Assembly (NCBI GenBank): GCA_964362625.1
Contig: CAYIFA010000016.1
Coordinates: 1-17,578, forward strand
Length of the DNA: 17,578 nucleotides
Direction: 5' to 3'
Origin: CAYIFA01 sp964362625
GTDB lineage: Bacteria > Patescibacteriota > Minisyncoccia > 1-14-0-10-42-19
A program made the position numbers and the translations under genes. Position 1 is the stretch's first letter; every line of letters starts with the position of its first letter. The notes under the pieces are model-generated. The model was not told the DNA's origin. It did no database searches and saw only the letters and a program-made list of their open reading frames with translations. Of the stretch, positions 14,969-17,578 are shown piece after piece.

Positions 14969-15004
14969 AGAAATATGATACTATGCGCTACTAGTAATAA
15001 TCAA
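14964..15004 (-). promoter_or_regulatory. Predicted aspS promoter and start-codon hairpin
   Basis: On the minus strand TTGATT (14999-15004), 18 bases, then TATCAT (14975-14980), which ends six bases before the ATG. No Shine-Dalgarno sequence is present. CGCATAG (14981-14987 on the minus strand) and CTATGCG (14964-14970) form a 7-bp inverted repeat with a ten-base loop that encloses the start codon in one arm. If transcription begins at the ATG, only the downstream arm is in the mRNA, so the repeat would act at DNA level, or only in read-through transcripts. Confidence 0.4.
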
Positions 15005-15025
15005 TATTTCTGCGATTTATGCCGC

Positions 15026-15056
15026 ATGTTGTGCAATATCGGATATTGCACAACAT
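15026..15056. repeat. Palindrome, downstream copy flanking the RAYT
   Basis: A perfect inverted repeat with 15-base arms (ATGTTGTGCAATATC and its complement) around a single G. Bases 15026-15053 are identical over 28 positions to the copy at 15760-15787. It lies 15 bases beyond the stop codon of the transposase. Its form and its link to a tyrosine transposase are those of a REP sequence. Confidence 0.85.
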
Positions 15057-15071
15057 TAATAATACCTAAAA

Positions 15072-15734
15072 TCAATCCAGGTGTAAGCCTTGAAAAATTT
15101 CTTTCGCGCCGCTTGTTTCAACAAAATTTCTATATTCCTTTGGGCCAGAAAATTGGGCTGATATAATTTCGTGCTTAAGCAGTTGCCCCCATCTATTTTT
15201 CACTAAAGTATCCTGGTAACTCGACCAAGGATAGTGGAGTTCTTTGTTGGCCCAAACTTTAAGTTCTCGCGGATTGCGATGAATGTATGCTGATAAGTAA
15301 AGCAGTTGTTCGTTGGTGTTTACGTGGACAGACTGGAATGGCCCCTGCAAAAGATACCCCGATCTATCACGTTTTATATTGAAATATTTGGTATAGGCGA
15401 TTTCTATACGTTGAAGATATGAAGAAATAGCTCCTTCTTTTAATTCATGCGCAAGCAGATGAAAATGATTTGGCATTAATACGAATGCACAAAGTTCCAC
15501 ACTACGTTCGTCTAATACTGATTCTATTTCGGGATGCATCGCATTAAATCTATTATCAGACTTCAAAATCTTTGTCAGCCGACCGATATTTCTAATTGGC
15601 GTAGTTCCTTGCAAGAACATTATTAGAAGCGACATCCGCATATAATCGGCCACATTCAAAAATATGTTGCGCTTTTCGAAACCTCTATTAAAAATGTGAT
15701 AATGCTCTCCCGGAGCTATAATGGCACGCGGCAC
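15072..15734 (-). mobile_element. REP-associated tyrosine transposase (RAYT, Y1/HUH family)
   Basis: A 220-residue single-strand DNA transposase of the IS200-related Y1 family, intact. GEHYHIFNRG (9-18) opens the fold. The HUH pair is His90 and His92 in LMPNHFHLLAHE, and the candidate nucleophile is Tyr114 or Tyr117 in YTKYFN, followed by GYLLQGPFQS (126-135) and the family's AYIHRNP (149-155). RAYTs are typically single-copy genes that cleave and process REP palindromes. The GTG start at 15734 is 26 bases from one palindrome and the stop is 15 bases from the other. It lies between aspS and the AAA+ operon, disrupting neither. The only question is whether it still mobilises anything. Confidence 0.93.
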
Positions 15735-15759
15735 ATTAATCAGCTTATCTTATCTATCA

Positions 15760-15787
15760 ATGTTGTGCAATATCGGATATTGCACAA
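15760..15787. repeat. Palindrome, upstream copy flanking the RAYT
   Basis: The same 28-mer as at 15026-15053. The perfect inverted repeat here has 12-base arms (15763-15774 TTGTGCAATATC and 15776-15787) around G15775. The outer three bases no longer pair, which suggests drift or a different insertion context. It also lies 33 bases past the end of the 117-residue gene and could serve as its transcript end. Confidence 0.85.
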
Positions 15788-15820
15788 TTATAAAGAAAAT
15801 GGCCGGATTGATTTCGGCAG

Positions 15821-16174
15821 CTATTGATTTAAGATCTCAATTGATTCGGGGCTTGCCGCCACCGGAATATCATTACCGATGCTATCAGCAACCTCTTGGC
15901 CGTATCTTACCTCTTTTTCTACTCTGACACGAATTTCTTCTTGCCCGGGATCAATAGCTAAAACCTTGCCTTCAAACCAATTTGCCCTATCCCCTTCCAA
16001 TTTTTTTTCGCCAAAAAAAACAAAACAGCGGACGCGACCACCAATTTTAATTTCTTTTAGAAGCTTTTCTATTAACCGATCTCCGCTTTCTACATTATGC
16101 TTTGCGGATTTTTTAACCGCGCCTTTCAGGTTATCAATATCCTTTATGCTAAATTCCTTAGAAGATTCTTCCAT
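15821..16174 (-). CDS. Small protein of unknown function coupled to the AAA+ ATPase
   Basis: 117 residues that I do not recognise. The first 45 are charged and probably helical (KDIDNLKGAVKKSAKHNVES, then RLIEKLLKEI). The rest alternates hydrophobic and charged residues as in a small beta barrel: IGGRVRCFVFFGEKKLEG, WFEGKVLAIDPGQEEIRVRVE. The end, EVADSIGNDIPVAASPESIEIL, is acidic. There is no signal peptide or membrane segment. ATG lies six bases after the ATPase stop, and the ribosome binding site AGGA overlaps that stop (TAGGA), so translation is coupled and the protein probably acts with the ATPase. An SH3- or Tudor-like adaptor is a guess from the strand pattern only. Confidence 0.8.
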   Translation of the reverse strand: MEESSKEFSIKDIDNLKGAVKKSAKHNVESGDRLIEKLLKEIKIGGRVRCFVFFGEKKLEGDRANWFEGKVLAIDPGQEEIRVRVEKEVRYGQEVADSIGNDIPVAASPESIEILNQ

Positions 16175-16180
16175 ATTTTC

Positions 16181-17569
16181 CTATTTAAACTTATGCGTCC
16201 AGTTGTTTTCGGAGATACCCAAGGCATCCAGATGCATTTTCACTTTCCTTAAATCATCGTGGTTTGAAATCTTGTCCAGATAATAGTATTGCATTGCCCG
16301 GGAAATAATTACTTCCGGCGCATCAGCGATTGAAATTCTGCTTCTGGTTTTCCGGTCAATCATAGTTTTAGTTTCGAGATAAGTGAGAAACTCTATGACC
16401 CCGCGACGGGTAAAAATATACGGCTCTTTTTTACTGCGGCCGATTTCGCGCTTGCGCGCGAGGTCTTCCACGGTTTCCTGAAATTTGGCGAGCTTGGGAA
16501 TGAAACTTCTGAAATTCGGAATTTTCTCCAGGGTCGGCAGCATACTTTCAGTATGTTGTGGCTTATATTTTACTCCGTGCAGCGAAATTTCCGGTTGCCA
16601 GCCATAAACCATCAAATTCATCATGTCCACATAATCTTTGGCTTTAGGAGCTCCCACAAACTTATAGCTGGTCCAGCGGTCTTTATAGGCCGGGCTCATG
16701 GGCTGGCGACCGTGATATTCAGCCGGGTTCATGGTCGCAAAAATCCGGAAATTGGGATTAAGCGGCTCCACGCCCGGCAAATCTCCATTTTTATATTTTT
16801 GCATTTCTTCTTCGTCCAGTTCTCTTATTACTGTGCCGCCATTTTCAGATAAAGTAAGCGTCGGGTGCTTTTCCAATTCAGAATTAATGCGTTCAAGAAT
16901 CTGCGCTTCAGCTAAGTTTATTTCATCAAGAATCAGCCACTGCCCCTTTTTCTTCGCCCGCACATCCAACCCATCCTGCCAGCGCCAGTCCGGAATTTTT
17001 AATCCTTCAGCTTCGGCAATTTGTTGCGATTCAATTTTAGTCATGCCGCGGCCTTCGGAGTTTGCCCTTTTTAAAATTGCTTGCGATTTTTCGCTTAAAC
17101 TTTCATAAGACCTTAACAGTTCTGCAAAAGCCGTCTGTAGTCCTTCATCATTCGGTACGAACTTACCAATCAATTCGGACGTGTCAGTCTGGCCGTTGAG
17201 GTTAAATCTTTGAACTTCGTTATTAGAAATCATCGCTAAATATTCAATGGAGCTGGTTTTAGAGGTGGATGTTTCGCCTTCCAGCAAACATGGTTCGCGC
17301 AATTCCACCGCGGTTGCGACTTTATCAATGGTCTCAAGCGTGCGCTCATCCAAAGTAAAATGCTTAAAACGATTCGGTTTGGGTACTGCCTCGCCTACGA
17401 CCGGGTTTAATGGAATCGCGGTTTCGAGGACATAAACTTGTCCGGTTTCTTCATCACGCTCAACCGGCAATGGAACATATGGTTCTTTTTTCTTTTCTTC
17501 CATTGGGGCTTCTGGCTCCAGCGGCTTTACGTCTTTGGTTTCCGGAGAACTTGCGCCAATGATTCGCAC
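16181..17569 (-). CDS. MoxR/dynein-type AAA+ ATPase (AAA_5), possibly cut by the window edge
   Basis: A cytoplasmic AAA+ ATPase of the AAA_5 group, to which MoxR, CbbQ and midasin modules belong. Members usually remodel a partner carrying a VWA domain; none is present in the window. Walker A is GETSTSKT (98-105), with Ser103 where the second Gly of GxxxxGK[ST] normally stands. Walker B is LILDEIN (212-218), sensor 1 FATMNP (277-282), and the arginine-finger region PAYKDRW (293-299). An unusual 110-residue stretch separates Walker A from Walker B, including a Lys/Glu-rich helical part (about 150-190). The frame is open to the right edge. GTG at 17569 or ATG at 17503 may be the true start, and the acidic, Pro-rich first 35 residues suggest that little is missing. 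Confidence 0.88.
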   Translation of the reverse strand: MRIIGASSPETKDVKPLEPEAPMEEKKKEPYVPLPVERDEETGQVYVLETAIPLNPVVGEAVPKPNRFKHFTLDERTLETIDKVATAVELREPCLLEGETSTSKTSSIEYLAMISNNEVQRFNLNGQTDTSELIGKFVPNDEGLQTAFAELLRSYESLSEKSQAILKRANSEGRGMTKIESQQIAEAEGLKIPDWRWQDGLDVRAKKKGQWLILDEINLAEAQILERINSELEKHPTLTLSENGGTVIRELDEEEMQKYKNGDLPGVEPLNPNFRIFATMNPAEYHGRQPMSPAYKDRWTSYKFVGAPKAKDYVDMMNLMVYGWQPEISLHGVKYKPQHTESMLPTLEKIPNFRSFIPKLAKFQETVEDLARKREIGRSKKEPYIFTRRGVIEFLTYLETKTMIDRKTRSRISIADAPEVIISRAMQYYYLDKISNHDDLRKVKMHLDALGISENNWTHKFK

Positions 17570-17578
17570 AATAAGCGC

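Noticed and set aside
15026..15787. CRISPR array
   Set aside because: Only two repeat copies occur, the sequence between them is a complete gene, and no cas genes are present. The palindromes fit a RAYT/REP unit better.
1..17578. UGA recoding as glycine (genetic code 25)
   Set aside because: Several genes end at TGA exactly where the family should end, and no in-frame TGA is needed to complete any protein.

Overview
The window reads as chromosome of a small-genome bacterium of the candidate phyla radiation (Patescibacteria, most like Parcubacteria). This is inferred from gene content and style: overlapping, nearly gapless minus-strand operons, trimmed versions of universal enzymes (MurF, AspRS and LysRS are all short), a short mraZ-rsmH-ftsL-ftsI-murF cluster, and AT-rich AAATT/GAAAATT repeat tracts. 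UGA acts as a normal stop (scpB, dacA, ftsI, lysS, fmt), so the UGA=Gly code of some CPR lineages is not in use.

Layout from left to right. A plus-strand fmt lacking its N-terminal part (13-735) meets a minus-strand membrane-anchored protein (736-1392) with no base between the stop codons. Everything from there to the right edge is on the minus strand. A division/cell-wall operon is transcribed from 6211 leftward: mraZ, rsmH, an ftsL-like gene, ftsI and murF, ending one base from tRNA-Glu(CTC). An intergenic region of 290 bp (6212-6501) upstream of mraZ is rich in structure: a 20-bp-period direct repeat at the mraZ start, three DnaA-box matches, two large hairpins and the lysS terminator. Upstream of that are lysS and greA; greA has a clear TTGACG-N16-TATAAT promoter inside the end of the preceding gene. 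Next comes a six-gene chain, aspS-scpA-scpB-dacA-mraY-mrdA(PBP2), mostly overlapping by 4-8 bases. It joins translation, chromosome condensation and peptidoglycan synthesis.

To the right of aspS sits a REP-associated tyrosine transposase (RAYT, HUH family) bracketed by two copies of the same 25-bp perfect palindrome. At the right edge a MoxR/dynein-type AAA+ ATPase with an altered Walker A is coupled to a small unrecognised protein.

Working together: MraY makes lipid I, MurF completes the UDP-MurNAc-pentapeptide, FtsI (division) and PBP2 (elongation) cross-link glycan strands, and DacA trims pentapeptides. The main points for a second look are the RAYT with its twin palindromes, the AspRS with no room for a GAD insertion domain, the MurF without its N-terminal domain, the Asp-to-Glu change in a catalytic motif of MraY, the region upstream of mraZ, and several transcription units whose -10 box lies only 6-9 bases from the start codon, suggesting leaderless mRNAs.
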